Shown: in pieces, positions 10,301-18,379 of the stretch | Layout: every line of letters begins with the position of its first letter | Numbering within the stretch: the first letter of the stretch is position 1 | NCBI GenBank assembly: GCA_031263185.1 | Contig: JAISGH010000025.1 | Coordinates: 1-36,311, forward strand | Source: Prevotellaceae bacterium | GTDB lineage: Bacteria > Bacteroidota > Bacteroidia > Bacteroidales > UBA932 | Reading direction: 5' to 3' | DNA: 36,311 nt | The notes under the pieces: generated by a model | The model's database searches: none | The model's input: only the letters and a program-made list of their open reading frames with translations | What the model was told of the DNA's origin: nothing | Program-made: the position numbers and the translations under genes

Positions 10301-10509
10301 CGGCCTTTGTGAAGCTTGTCCCTGCGCGGAATGTTCAGCACCGTTGCCTCTGCCCCAAGCGTAATTTTGTCGATAATCTTCCGAACTTCGATATTCCCCG
10401 CGTAAAGGCGATTTAAAAGGTCTTTAAATACCTCCTTTTTTGTCAGCTCCAAGCTTGCGGATTTGATTTTTTGGTAATACTGGTTGATATGGTTGAGTTT
10501 ATCGTTCAT
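7306..10509 (-). CDS. N6-adenine DNA methyltransferase with N-terminal nuclease-like region (type IIG restriction enzyme-like)
   Basis: 1067 aa; SAM motif VLDPSCGSGSFL, catalytic NPPW; LGEYYTPDWLCERIV; N-terminal NNIIIEFENDLRATYGHAKEQLAGYM resembles a PD-(D/E)XK region. Confidence 0.8.
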   Translation of the reverse strand: MNDKLNHINQYYQKIKSASLELTKKEVFKDLLNRLYAGNIEVRKIIDKITLGAEATVLNIPRRDKLHKGRADTLYNNIIIEFENDLRATYGHAKEQLAGYMLGKMRSGAGFDFTLIASDFISWKIVVPDVSCIDRLETLQEHELILNETDFSFTLTENNAEEFYYWLDRFLFREAKQRATLKSVKESFGFQSAIFIESFRELNRWFNDAKKYGEIQASHEQWRKFLSVAYGHFEQRQDAFLIHSYLSVFSKMLAYSVVSSDDYIDDDTMFNILNGSIFQKYNIANFVDSDFFHWVSDSRNFPKLKKVFRLVAQELSTFDFENVNEDILKGVYQELIDLDTRHRLGEYYTPDWLCERIVSELDIKKQHKVLDPSCGSGSFLRAAIHRIKTQNPEATAEEISRQIYGIDIHPLSVQIAKTTVLLALGKAVTGSEQPVRLNILLANTLYSPVNENTLWGVEFEMPIDREKYKINSLIFNNIDEFNRAIEVCDELSVHGLNGKSISQKDFTGIFQKQISSNVSHSLAESYYNIYRGFKKAKEQKRDSIWKFIISNQYKPYFLHQFFDFVIGNPPWLTYSAVNSEDYQHVLNSLAERYSVKPTRLANYPHLEIAAIFLAHCSSYFLKETGRLAFVLPRSFFSGDQHDRTRSGEAKGFKLTAIWDLDSVQPLFRVPSCVFFAAKKNGNGNGNGNGNGKLPVAVEGKQLAGRLPAHNCHYDAAEARLKETSVQWHLVKQGKSTAFSTAKGSAQHAENPYRLLFKQGATIVPRAFYFVDVASKDLSSKRIPDSLVKSLNIISVKTSADALLDAKAPWKMALQGQVENKFIFRTAISKSILPFYLHHPAWVALPITVEKEEDGLKRVKLHTSEQLMKAGELKAWRWFENAENSWNISRTEKNRSINASDYLNWLNKLTDQNLNARYLALYTASAKDANALVFDRHTLDFDFFVESTTYVFYTDNELEANYLAAILNSSIPNKRIKNFQARGLFGPRHVHKKILNIYFPKYNASSKQHVKLAALGKLCADKTKAFVESNPPQNDLSAHSLGKLRGEIKKHLSQELAEIDKIVEKIMK
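8435..8470 (-). repeat. In-frame hexanucleotide repeat encoding (Gly-Asn)n in the methyltransferase
   Basis: Six TTNCCR units (minus strand GGNAAY), followed at 8471-8478 by a T8 tract (A8 in the coding strand). Confidence 0.85.
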
Positions 10510-10582
10510 AAATCGCCATTTTATCGAAATTCAATCTCAAAATCTTGTTCTCACAAGCCAAATTCTGCTTATTTCGTTACTG

Positions 10583-12136
10583 TCACCTATCTACTATGGT
10601 TATTGCTTTTTCCGGGAATTTTATTTGGGGAACGCGCTTGGGTACCCAGTTAGCCGGCGCTGCGGATTTCAAAGATTTTGTAAGGGATTTTGTGCGGGGA
10701 ACGCCTGTTATTTGCGCTATGGCTGCTGCAAGTAACGGTTCCTGCGGTTCTCCCAGCTCATATAAACCACCTTTCCATGGACTTAACAGTGGAAGCTGAA
10801 TATCTACTCTGTTGCCGTTATCGTCTGTATAGTAGGCAACAAGCGTTTGATAGCCCTCTTCCCACTCCGATATTTTGTAATCAGGCTCAAGCCCGTAGAT
10901 GTAGTTGCCGACATCATTAGCGTCTGTGAGGCGGGAAATGAGCGGCTGCAGCTGCCATAAAACACGCTTGTCGTCACTCTTAATCGTCATGGACGCTTTG
11001 TCTTTTCCTACTGTCGTCAGGCCTGTATGGTGCACATCCATGTATGGCTTCAGCCCGTGTATAACCAGCTCGCTTGCCGATGCAGTATAGCTTGTGGTGA
11101 TTACATATAGGCGGCTAAGGTTTAATCTCGGTATCTCAACATTGGTACCGTATACTTTGTCAAGAAAATATTCATTGAATACACCTTCTCCATATATTTT
11201 TTTCAAAGAATCCGCATAGTAAGCATTATGCTGTTCTTTGGCGAAGATTTTTTCGGTGCTTCTGTTGGGGACTAATGCACTTGCCAGGTTCATTGCCGAA
11301 GTCAGATAGCCGCCAAAATTGTAGCGAAGGTCTAAAACAAATTCGGTAATTCCCTGGTCTTTAAGATTTTGTATGCTTTGTATCAGCTCTATATCATATT
11401 CATAGCTGTCGGATCTATCGGTGGAATTTCTTTCGAATGCGTTATACATCAGGTAGCCTATTTTTACGCCCGAGCTTGTAATCACTTTACTGATGAAAAC
11501 AGGAGACGGCTTTGGCGCAGAAGCGCTGAAAGGCGTCAGTACCTCTTTCTCTCCCTGACTATTGTACACTCCGAGCGTACAGGAGGTAAGGTTGCCAAGT
11601 ATTGTTCCATAGTTGTCATAATTTATACTTGTACCGTTTACTTGATATATTATCTGCCCTCTTTTAAGCCCTTTAGCCTGCGCGTCGCTTCCTTTGTCCA
11701 CAGCGGTAACAAACAGTCCAACGGAAGAGAATGTACTTTCTACGGTATCAGGGAAATAATTCATTGGAATACAGCTAAACCCGGGCGTTGCACCTGCATT
11801 TCCGGGCGTTACATCCGGGTTTGTCTCCGGCCGCTTGGACATGTCTTTTTCAATCCAAGAGAAGCGGTCTCCGCTAACCTCCCTATATCTATAAAGAATG
11901 TTGTAAAAGAAGTTTTCCGGATTTTGTGTATAATCGGGAGATGCCGGCAGCTCTTCATTCCAGAGATAAATCCGGCGCATTTGGTCATATATCCAGCGGT
12001 TGGTGTATTCTTCGTCGGTCAGGTCGGCATCGGGGTCCTCAACCTCATTGCCCGTATCCTCAACCTCACTGTCCTTACTGCACGCAGCAAAGAGTAACGC
12101 TGTAACCAGGATAATAAATGGAATTTTTGCTTTCAT
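10583..12136 (-). CDS. S41 family C-terminal processing peptidase with PDZ domain, lipoprotein
   Basis: Lipobox LLFAAC; PDZ-like GLKRGQIIYQVNGTSI; DLRYNFGG and TSYTASASELV (S41 catalytic Ser). Start trimmed to MKAKIPF at 12136, since the longer ORF runs into repeat/IS sequence. Confidence 0.85.
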   Translation of the reverse strand: MKAKIPFIILVTALLFAACSKDSEVEDTGNEVEDPDADLTDEEYTNRWIYDQMRRIYLWNEELPASPDYTQNPENFFYNILYRYREVSGDRFSWIEKDMSKRPETNPDVTPGNAGATPGFSCIPMNYFPDTVESTFSSVGLFVTAVDKGSDAQAKGLKRGQIIYQVNGTSINYDNYGTILGNLTSCTLGVYNSQGEKEVLTPFSASAPKPSPVFISKVITSSGVKIGYLMYNAFERNSTDRSDSYEYDIELIQSIQNLKDQGITEFVLDLRYNFGGYLTSAMNLASALVPNRSTEKIFAKEQHNAYYADSLKKIYGEGVFNEYFLDKVYGTNVEIPRLNLSRLYVITTSYTASASELVIHGLKPYMDVHHTGLTTVGKDKASMTIKSDDKRVLWQLQPLISRLTDANDVGNYIYGLEPDYKISEWEEGYQTLVAYYTDDNGNRVDIQLPLLSPWKGGLYELGEPQEPLLAAAIAQITGVPRTKSLTKSLKSAAPANWVPKRVPQIKFPEKAITIVDR

Positions 12137-12223
12137 AAATGTGTTGGCTATTTTGGTATGCATTAAAGTAAATTGCCTGCAAATATAACAAATTAATCGG
12201 GTTAGCCGGCTAATTCTTTTGTC

Positions 12224-12249
12224 GGCTAAATCTTTTTTTGAGGTGCTAT
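12224..12249 (-). repeat. Copy of the MITE terminal motif
   Basis: GGCTAAATCTTTTTTTGAGGTGCTAT matches the TIR of the 21371-21734 element. Confidence 0.8.
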
Positions 12250-12286
12250 TGATTTTTTCAATAGACGCTTGCGCCGTCCCGTAGGG

Positions 12287-13851
12287 TAGGTTGTGCAAAA
12301 GCCTCCAAAATCAACATCATGCAGCCAGCTTCTTTTTTCTTTTAACAGCAAGATTTTCAGTAAGATTGTCATCATTCCAGGCCTTCAAGTCTTTCATAAA
12401 AACGCTTTCAAGCGCCTCCTTAAAATTAATTTTGGAGCGCTTCCTCACCTCCCCCATTCGGGTTAGCAGGGGTAGGAGTAATACGTAGGAAGTGATCCCG
12501 TTTAAGCGATTTTTTGACCGCCTGAATTTATAGTAGCCAAACATGGACTCTATGATGTCGCTTGAGGCATGCCAGCAACTTTTATCATCCTTGAGCTTTA
12601 GCCGCTCTTCTTCCAAATACGATGCCACGCTATCCCTTACTTGCTTTACTCGCTTGCTTCCCGTAGCCATCTCTGTATGGAGAATGGCGGTGCAAGTAGC
12701 TACGGTTTTTTCGCTCAGCCCTTTTGTTTTTAGTATTTTAAGTATGCTGTTTAGGGGCTTGAACACGCTGCTTAGCTCGTTGAGTAGCGCGCGGCTGGAT
12801 TCAAGAAAGCTAAAAGCCTGCTTTTCTTCTTGTGCTAGCCGGGGAAAAATATGAAGAATTTTCCTGCCCCAGCGGACAAATAGGGATAAATTCATGAACC
12901 GGGCTATGCTGCGCGGGGTCGGCGGAAGCAGGTAGCTGGCCGGGCGCATGGCTTCCTTGGCCTTCACGGCGCCTAGGGCTTTCATGTACGCCGTCAACTT
13001 TTTGGACTTGCCATACACCTTCTCTACCAGCAACGCTACGGTATGGCCAACATCCCGCAGGTGAACGTAGCCTTTTTCCCGCATGGCCTTACTCAGCTTT
13101 GAATCGTTGTCGCTAACTACATACACGGGGGGCTGCCCAACCTTTTTTTCTACTTTATCCAGCGCTGCTTTTACCTCTGCGCTGCTCCAGCTGGATGCCA
13201 CCGAAATATTCAGTACGCTCACGTCCTTCTTTTGCAAGGCCCCTGCCTTCTCTTTCTCGGCATCTATGCCAAGCGTCAGCAGCATCTTTTCGCTGCCAAG
13301 CATTATGCTTTCGTCTACTATTGCTGCATAGCCATGCTCCGCCTCTTTTTCCATGGGGCTGTGGTACACCTTGTATCCGCTTTTCTTTACCCAGTTTTCT
13401 ATCGAGTTGGGGCAGGGGATGGATTCCATTTCCCACTTTAAAGAAGTGTTGAGTAGCTGCAGCATGTTGGATAGGCCCTGAAAGCTTACATGGCATTTGG
13501 TGTATAGCTCCACGCACAGGCTTACTATCAAATCTGTATATTTATGCCTTTCTATGGAGGTCTGAGACAAGATCCCGTATACCTTGCTCTTTTTTTTTAG
13601 CTCACCCTCCACGGCCCGCTTCTCAAGCTTTAGCTTCTCCACCTGCTCTGTTTTTTTCTTTAACTTTTGGGTCTGCTTTCTTGCCTGCTGCTTCGCTTGC
13701 TTTACTTTTTCCTGCAATGCTGCAACGAGCTGCCTCAACTCGACCATCTTTTTTTCCTCTTTTACCGTCATAATTGATTATTTTTTAAGTTTTTATTCGG
13801 CAAAAATACATGTTTTTTTTTATCCTCAAAAATATACTTTTGCACAACCTA
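12287..13851 (-). mobile_element. Complete insertion sequence (1565 bp)
   Basis: 15-bp perfect TIRs TAGGTTGTGCAAAAG (12287-12301) and CTTTTGCACAACCTA (13837-13851); 9-bp direct repeat CCCGTAGGG on both sides (12278-12286 and 13852-13860); one transposase ORF. Confidence 0.9.
12317..13771 (-). CDS. DDE-type transposase, family unassigned
   Basis: 484 aa; N-terminal coiled coil; candidate catalytic acids in AAIVDESIML, VYVVSDNDSKLSK and DIIESMFGYYKFRRSKNRLNG; enclosed by TIRs and a target duplication. Confidence 0.8.
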   Translation of the reverse strand: MTVKEEKKMVELRQLVAALQEKVKQAKQQARKQTQKLKKKTEQVEKLKLEKRAVEGELKKKSKVYGILSQTSIERHKYTDLIVSLCVELYTKCHVSFQGLSNMLQLLNTSLKWEMESIPCPNSIENWVKKSGYKVYHSPMEKEAEHGYAAIVDESIMLGSEKMLLTLGIDAEKEKAGALQKKDVSVLNISVASSWSSAEVKAALDKVEKKVGQPPVYVVSDNDSKLSKAMREKGYVHLRDVGHTVALLVEKVYGKSKKLTAYMKALGAVKAKEAMRPASYLLPPTPRSIARFMNLSLFVRWGRKILHIFPRLAQEEKQAFSFLESSRALLNELSSVFKPLNSILKILKTKGLSEKTVATCTAILHTEMATGSKRVKQVRDSVASYLEEERLKLKDDKSCWHASSDIIESMFGYYKFRRSKNRLNGITSYVLLLPLLTRMGEVRKRSKINFKEALESVFMKDLKAWNDDNLTENLAVKRKKKLAA

Positions 13852-13911
13852 CCCGTAGGGACGGAATGTTGGTAGAAAACCCGATTATCCCCCGCCCCTC
13901 CCCGTCCCGTA

Positions 13912-14181
13912 GAGGCTGTGTGAAAAGGCGACGGTTTGCTGAGGTCAATGTTGACAAGGGCTGAAAGCCCGACATCAATAGTGTAGGGCAACGCCCTACG
14001 AACAGGAGTCCACCACATGTCGTTAAGCCCTGAAAGGGCGTAATCAAATGGCATGAAATATATTACGCCCTGTTGGGGCTTAACGGCGAGGGGCGCGCTC
14101 CCACACACAGGGCGTTGCCCTGTGCTAATGATGTAGCTCTTTCAGAGCTATTTGCAGGCGACCATCTTTTCACGCAGCCTC
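13912..14181. repeat. MITE-like element made of serial hairpins
   Basis: Imperfect terminal inverted repeats GAGGCTGTGTGAAAAG / CTTTTCACGCAGCCTC; internal hairpins at 13982-13999 (GTAGGGCAACGCCCTAC) and 14021-14085 (CGTTAAGCCCTGAAAGGGCGTAAT ... ATTACGCCCTGTTGGGGCTTAACG). Confidence 0.7.
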
Positions 14182-14403
14182 CTTTGGAGAGGGGCCGGGG
14201 GTGAGGTCTTGGCGGCCAAAAACAAAAATCCTTGCCCCGAAAATTTCGGAGCAAGGAATACTTGCTTTTTTGAAATATATATACTATTAATACGCGCGCG
14301 CGTAACGTATTGAGTACTGTGTGTGTGCTTAGGAGAATTAGGAATTGAGAATTAGGAATTACGAATAGGGCTAACGCCGAATGAAATCGGTTATCCCCAC
14401 CAC

Positions 14404-14580
14404 GCCCCGTCCCGTTAGGGACGGAATATGGGTAAAAATAAATGACAACATGCTGGTAACCAATATTCCGTCCCAGCGGGACGGGGGAGAGGCGGGGGGC
14501 AGCATTTCTACCAATATTCCGTCCCTACAGGACGGCGCAAGCGTTCCTCGCCGTTGCAGCAAAATCATTTTTGGCACACT
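14404..14580. repeat. Cluster of dispersed palindromic repeats
   Basis: Repeated CGTCCC-x-GGGACG palindromes with TTCTACCAATATTCCGTCCC tails; 14530-14580 matches the reverse complement of about 35804-35852. Confidence 0.75.
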
Positions 14581-14589
14581 AACCATCTT

Positions 14590-14616
14590 CATAGCGCCTC
14601 AAAAAAAGATTTAGCC
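14590..14616 (+). repeat. Copy of the MITE terminal motif
   Basis: CATAGCGCCTCAAAAAAAGATTTAGCC. Confidence 0.8.
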
Positions 14617-14684
14617 GGGAAATTTGAGAGAAAGGCGGCGGCGAATTTTGCCCTGTGGCGTGAGAGTGCGCCGCTTATTTGGCG

Positions 14685-16037
14685 CTACTCCTTAATTTCT
14701 ACATACGTTATCTTCAGCTGGGGCTTATTGATCGTGTTGTCTATCAGTACGCTGCTGGCATCGGAAGTGTAGCCGTAGGGCACCATCAGCAGGGGCTGCG
14801 TGGCGCCTTTCTGCACGCTGTTGAAGTAGTGGGTAATGTTGAGCGAGTACTGCATTAGCGACCGGTTGAGCGCACCGTCGAAGCTTGAGCTGAAGCTTCC
14901 GTCCGAAGCGTACATATCCCGAATGGCAGCATACTTTCCGTTAGTCCTGCTGCTTGCCTCCACAATGCACTGCAGCTGAGTTGAGTACTTGTCCAGCGCC
15001 GTGTAGTTGTTTTCGTCCGACACGTGCAGCACCAGCTCTGCGCGGCTAATGGCGTAGTGCCTTTTTTTATCGCCCACGCCTGTCCACGCCTCCAGCGAAT
15101 CTTTGTTTATGGCCATCCGGGTAGCCACGCCGGCCAAACCTTGCATGTAGAGTGTTGTATTTGTATTCGTACTCGTATCGCTCCGGAGGTGGTCGTTACC
15201 ATGCCAAAAAACGTTGAAGCGGGGCGTGGTGTTAAATGCGTGAAAGGTAAACGACTTGACGCTATCCTTTGTTGTAACGCCGTCGTCGTCGGTGTGGGCG
15301 TAGTGGTAATATGCAACGAGAGCGCTTGAGGCGTACTCGCTCGAGGTGTTCACCATGCTTACGGACTTGATGCTGCCGCCTGCGCCATCGTCCACCTTCA
15401 CGTACATCCCCTTAAAGTAGGTCAAAAAAGTGTCGGCGTCGGTCGTATGGTTAAACAGCCTGTCAAATAAGTTGCCGCTATCCGTTAGCTTTACGCGCGC
15501 CGTAGCGCTTGCGGCGCTAATGCTGCCGCTGGCTGCAAGGTTGATAGCCATGTTGGAGACACTTTCGGCAACGCTTGGCGTTCCGTAGTACGTTGTGTCT
15601 ATGCTGAGGTCGGTCTTGAGCTCGTACACCTCAACGTTCATCGGCTCTTCGGGCATTTTGTCGCCTTTGTAGGTCGAGGAGAAGCCCAAGATGAGAACAA
15701 CCGAGTCGAATTTGGTAACGCTATCTTCAAACGGGTAGGAGGTAGTAGCAGGCTGAAGCTGCACAACAAACCCTGCGGAAGTTTTCCCAAGGCGAGAATC
15801 GTCCATGCGCCCCAGCATTGCTGTGCCAAAGCTGCTTGTTGGCATTGAGTCGAGCTCAACGGTTTCCATCGTAAAGAAGCCTGTAGCGTTGAGCGTTTGT
15901 ATTTGCAGCTGCTGATTGTCAGGTATGAAATCTTCGCCTACGGTTTTATCCATCTCTATGCAGGTTTGGGCAAGCAGTGAGAGCAGCAGGGCAAGCGCCG
16001 GTGCGGCAAGCCTATTGTTTTTCAGAAACTTTGTCAT
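14685..16037 (-). CDS. DUF4270-like lipoprotein
   Basis: 450 aa; N-terminus LLAQTCIEMDKTVGEDFIPDNQQLQIQTLNATGFFTMETVELDSMPTSS... resembles Bacteroidetes DUF4270 proteins, which commonly neighbour a GT5 protein. Confidence 0.7.
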   Translation of the reverse strand: MTKFLKNNRLAAPALALLLSLLAQTCIEMDKTVGEDFIPDNQQLQIQTLNATGFFTMETVELDSMPTSSFGTAMLGRMDDSRLGKTSAGFVVQLQPATTSYPFEDSVTKFDSVVLILGFSSTYKGDKMPEEPMNVEVYELKTDLSIDTTYYGTPSVAESVSNMAINLAASGSISAASATARVKLTDSGNLFDRLFNHTTDADTFLTYFKGMYVKVDDGAGGSIKSVSMVNTSSEYASSALVAYYHYAHTDDDGVTTKDSVKSFTFHAFNTTPRFNVFWHGNDHLRSDTSTNTNTTLYMQGLAGVATRMAINKDSLEAWTGVGDKKRHYAISRAELVLHVSDENNYTALDKYSTQLQCIVEASSRTNGKYAAIRDMYASDGSFSSSFDGALNRSLMQYSLNITHYFNSVQKGATQPLLMVPYGYTSDASSVLIDNTINKPQLKITYVEIKE

Positions 16038-16824
16038 AAAAATTAATGTAATCTTCTACGTACTGCTCCTCGCGGAAGGGCAGCACCGGAATTTTTAGCG
16101 TTTTGATGTGCTTTTGGAGCTCCGGGTGTATGTGGCTGCTGCCAATCGCCACGCCATCGGCGTACGACATGGCAAACTTCATCAGGTTTACGTAACTTGC
16201 TTTCGACAGCGCCTCCACCTCTTTGGCTTTTACGCCGCCAAGCAGCACCTTTTTATGAAAGTAGGAGTCAAAAAGCGCGTCGAAGCTTTCGTTGTACACG
16301 GACAGCACCACCTTGGCCTTTGCAAAGAGCGGGTCGTCGCGGTACGCCTTTTTTACAAAGAGCGGCGTTATCATCGAAAACCAGCCGTGGCAGTGGATTA
16401 TTTCGGGCTGCCAGCGCAGCTTTTTGATAGTTTCGAGCGTACCGCGGGCAAAGAAAATCATTCGCTCGTCGTTGTCGCAAAAAAATGCGCCACCCTCGTC
16501 AAGCTGCATCTCCTTGCGCTTGAAGTAGTCCTCGTTGTCTATGAGGTACACCTGCATACGCGCCGACGGTATGGAGGCCACCTTGATGATGAGCGGGTGG
16601 TCGGCATCGTTGATGATGAGGTTCATCCCCGACAGGCGAATAACTTCGTGCAGCTGGTTGCGCCGCTCATTGACGCAGCCGTAACGCGGCATAAATGAGC
16701 GTATTTCGTTGCCTTTGTCCTGAATAGCCTGCGGAAGGTAGCGCGATATTTTGGATATCTCGGTTTCCGACACGTACGGCATCATCTCTTGGTTGACAAA
16801 CAGTATTTTACGATTAGTTGCCAT
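16012..16824 (-). CDS. Glycogen/starch synthase catalytic-domain protein (GT5 N-terminal domain)
   Basis: KILFVNQEMMPYVSETEISKISRYLPQAIQDKGNEIRSFMPRYG...; HCHGW; overlaps the DUF4270 gene by 26 nt. Confidence 0.8.
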   Translation of the reverse strand: MATNRKILFVNQEMMPYVSETEISKISRYLPQAIQDKGNEIRSFMPRYGCVNERRNQLHEVIRLSGMNLIINDADHPLIIKVASIPSARMQVYLIDNEDYFKRKEMQLDEGGAFFCDNDERMIFFARGTLETIKKLRWQPEIIHCHGWFSMITPLFVKKAYRDDPLFAKAKVVLSVYNESFDALFDSYFHKKVLLGGVKAKEVEALSKASYVNLMKFAMSYADGVAIGSSHIHPELQKHIKTLKIPVLPFREEQYVEDYINFYDKVSEKQ

Positions 16825-16858
16825 ATTTTTTTATGGAGGTACGCTGATAAAATGACTG

Positions 16859-16866
16859 CAAAGATA
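16859..16866 (-). promoter_or_regulatory. -7 promoter element for the GT5/DUF4270 genes
   Basis: TATCTTTG on the minus strand, 35 bp upstream of the start codon. Confidence 0.45.
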
Positions 16867-17090
16867 CTAAATTATTTATAATTTAACGATTTATAAATTC
16901 GCACAAAACCTATAGATTTTGCATCATAAATTACAACTAACTCACTACAAATGCAATATAGCGCATGTTGGGAGCGCAAAAAAATCTTATTTTTTTCCAA
17001 ATGTTCCCTTTGAAGGCTTCGGAATGTCCGCTGTCGCCTTGCAGCAACAGCAAAAGGTGCGCTTCAAATTGCCTTACGCTTGCCTTGCTC

Positions 17091-17918
17091 TTACGCCTCT
17101 GCCTCTGCCTTTTTGCTCCGCGCAACGTGTATGCTCAGCTCGTAGAGCAGATACATGGGAACGCTCACCAGCATGAGCGTTAGCGGGTCGGAGGTAGGGG
17201 TGATGACGGCGCCGATAACCAAAATTACCACTACGGCATGCCGCCGGTACTTTTTCAACATTCCCTTGCTTACCAGCCCAATGCGCGATAGCGTGTAGGC
17301 CAGCATCGGCATTTCAAAAACCAGCCCCATAGACAGCAGGGTAGTGTAAAAAATATTCATGTATGAGGTCAAGTCAATGCGGTTGACAACGTGTGCGCCA
17401 AATTGGTAGGTACCCAAAAAGCGAAACGCAAGCGGAAAAACCAGAAAGTAGCCCAGCAAAACGCCCGCCGCGAACAACACTATGCACGAGAAGATGAGGG
17501 GAATACTGCGCTTCCGCTCGCGCGGGTAAAGCGCCGGCGCGACAAACCGCCACAGCAAAACAATCACCACCGGCAGCGACAGCAGCAGCCCGACGTACAG
17601 CGATGCCGTCATGTGGGTAAAGAACGGCGAGGCCAGCCGCGTGTTGAGCAGCTCTACCGCAAACTCGTCGGGGCACAACCCATCGAAATGCAGCAGCGCA
17701 GACAGCTTGCACATTGCGCGGTAAACGATAAAGTTGGAATCCTGCGGGGCAAAAATGGCTTGGGTCAGCCGCTCCTTGTTGAAAAATACCAGCACGGTAC
17801 AAGCCATCACCGCCACCGCAACGCGCAGCAGCACCCACCGCAGGGCTTCGAGGTGATCCCAGAACGTCATGTCCCGCTGCTCGGGCGCCGCGCCGTCGCC
17901 ACTCTGCTGCTTGCCCAT
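17091..17918 (-). CDS. tatC: Twin-arginine translocase subunit TatC
   Basis: MTFWDHLEALRWVLLR..., six predicted membrane spans, EMPMLAYTLSRIGLVSKGMLKKYRRHAVV, ITPTSDPLT. Confidence 0.93.
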   Translation of the reverse strand: MGKQQSGDGAAPEQRDMTFWDHLEALRWVLLRVAVAVMACTVLVFFNKERLTQAIFAPQDSNFIVYRAMCKLSALLHFDGLCPDEFAVELLNTRLASPFFTHMTASLYVGLLLSLPVVIVLLWRFVAPALYPRERKRSIPLIFSCIVLFAAGVLLGYFLVFPLAFRFLGTYQFGAHVVNRIDLTSYMNIFYTTLLSMGLVFEMPMLAYTLSRIGLVSKGMLKKYRRHAVVVILVIGAVITPTSDPLTLMLVSVPMYLLYELSIHVARSKKAEAEA

Positions 17919-17924
17919 GTCTGC

Positions 17925-18143
17925 CTACTCCCTTATCGCTTTTTCGTCGCCGTCAATGTTTTTCTTAACCTCGCTCTCCATATCCTTTACGCCCTCCTTA
18001 AAGCTGCGTACGCCCTTGCCCAAGCCGCGCATGAGCTCCGGAATTTTTTTCCCGCCAAAGAACAGCAGCACCACCAGCGCAATAATAATTATTTCGGGCA
18101 TACCGATGCTGCTAAAAAGGCAAAGCACAAATTTGGTGTTCAT
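17925..18143 (-). CDS. tatA: Twin-arginine translocase subunit TatA/E
   Basis: [38 protein letters not shown]; start trimmed to ATG at 18143. Confidence 0.9.
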   Translation of the reverse strand: MNTKFVLCLFSSIGMPEIIIIALVVLLFFGGKKIPELMRGLGKGVRSFKEGVKDMESEVKKNIDGDEKAIRE

Positions 18144-18183
18144 GATGTCAATTTTTTTATTGCTTAATAGAATAGTTTCGGCG

Positions 18184-18214
18184 CAAAGGTACAAATTTAC
18201 TTTGTATGGGCAAA
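18184..18214 (-). promoter_or_regulatory. Canonical Bacteroidetes promoter for tatA-tatC
   Basis: Minus-strand TTTG (18211-18214), N19, TACCTTTG (18184-18191). Confidence 0.75.
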
Positions 18215-18269
18215 TAGCTTGAGAATTTGGGCGTAAGTTTTTCCCGGTGGAGATGCCAATTTTTCTCCG

Positions 18270-18292
18270 GCACCTCAAAAAAAGATTTAGCC
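18270..18292 (+). repeat. Copy of the MITE terminal motif
   Basis: GCACCTCAAAAAAAGATTTAGCC. Confidence 0.8.
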
Positions 18293-18320
18293 CTCACGCG
18301 ATGGTAAATTATAAAATATT

Positions 18321-18340
18321 ATTACCTTTGCAAAGGTAAT
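18321..18340 (+). promoter_or_regulatory. -7 element embedded in a 20-bp perfect palindrome, upstream of the cas9 relic
   Basis: ATTACCTTTGCAAAGGTAAT is self-complementary and contains TACCTTTG (18323-18330). Confidence 0.55.
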
Positions 18341-18379
18341 TCTTTATTCTTGATTATTACCTTAATAATAGATTCCTAG

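Noticed and set aside
12137-12298. N-terminal extension of the S41 protease ORF
   Set aside because: Extension reads through the MITE end and IS edge; lipoprotein signal begins at MKAKIPF (12136).
12224-14616. Composite transposon bounded by the two inverted MITE-end motifs flanking the IS
   Set aside because: The outer flanks (..CTTTTGTC and GGGAAATT..) show no target duplication, so these are more likely separate element ends.
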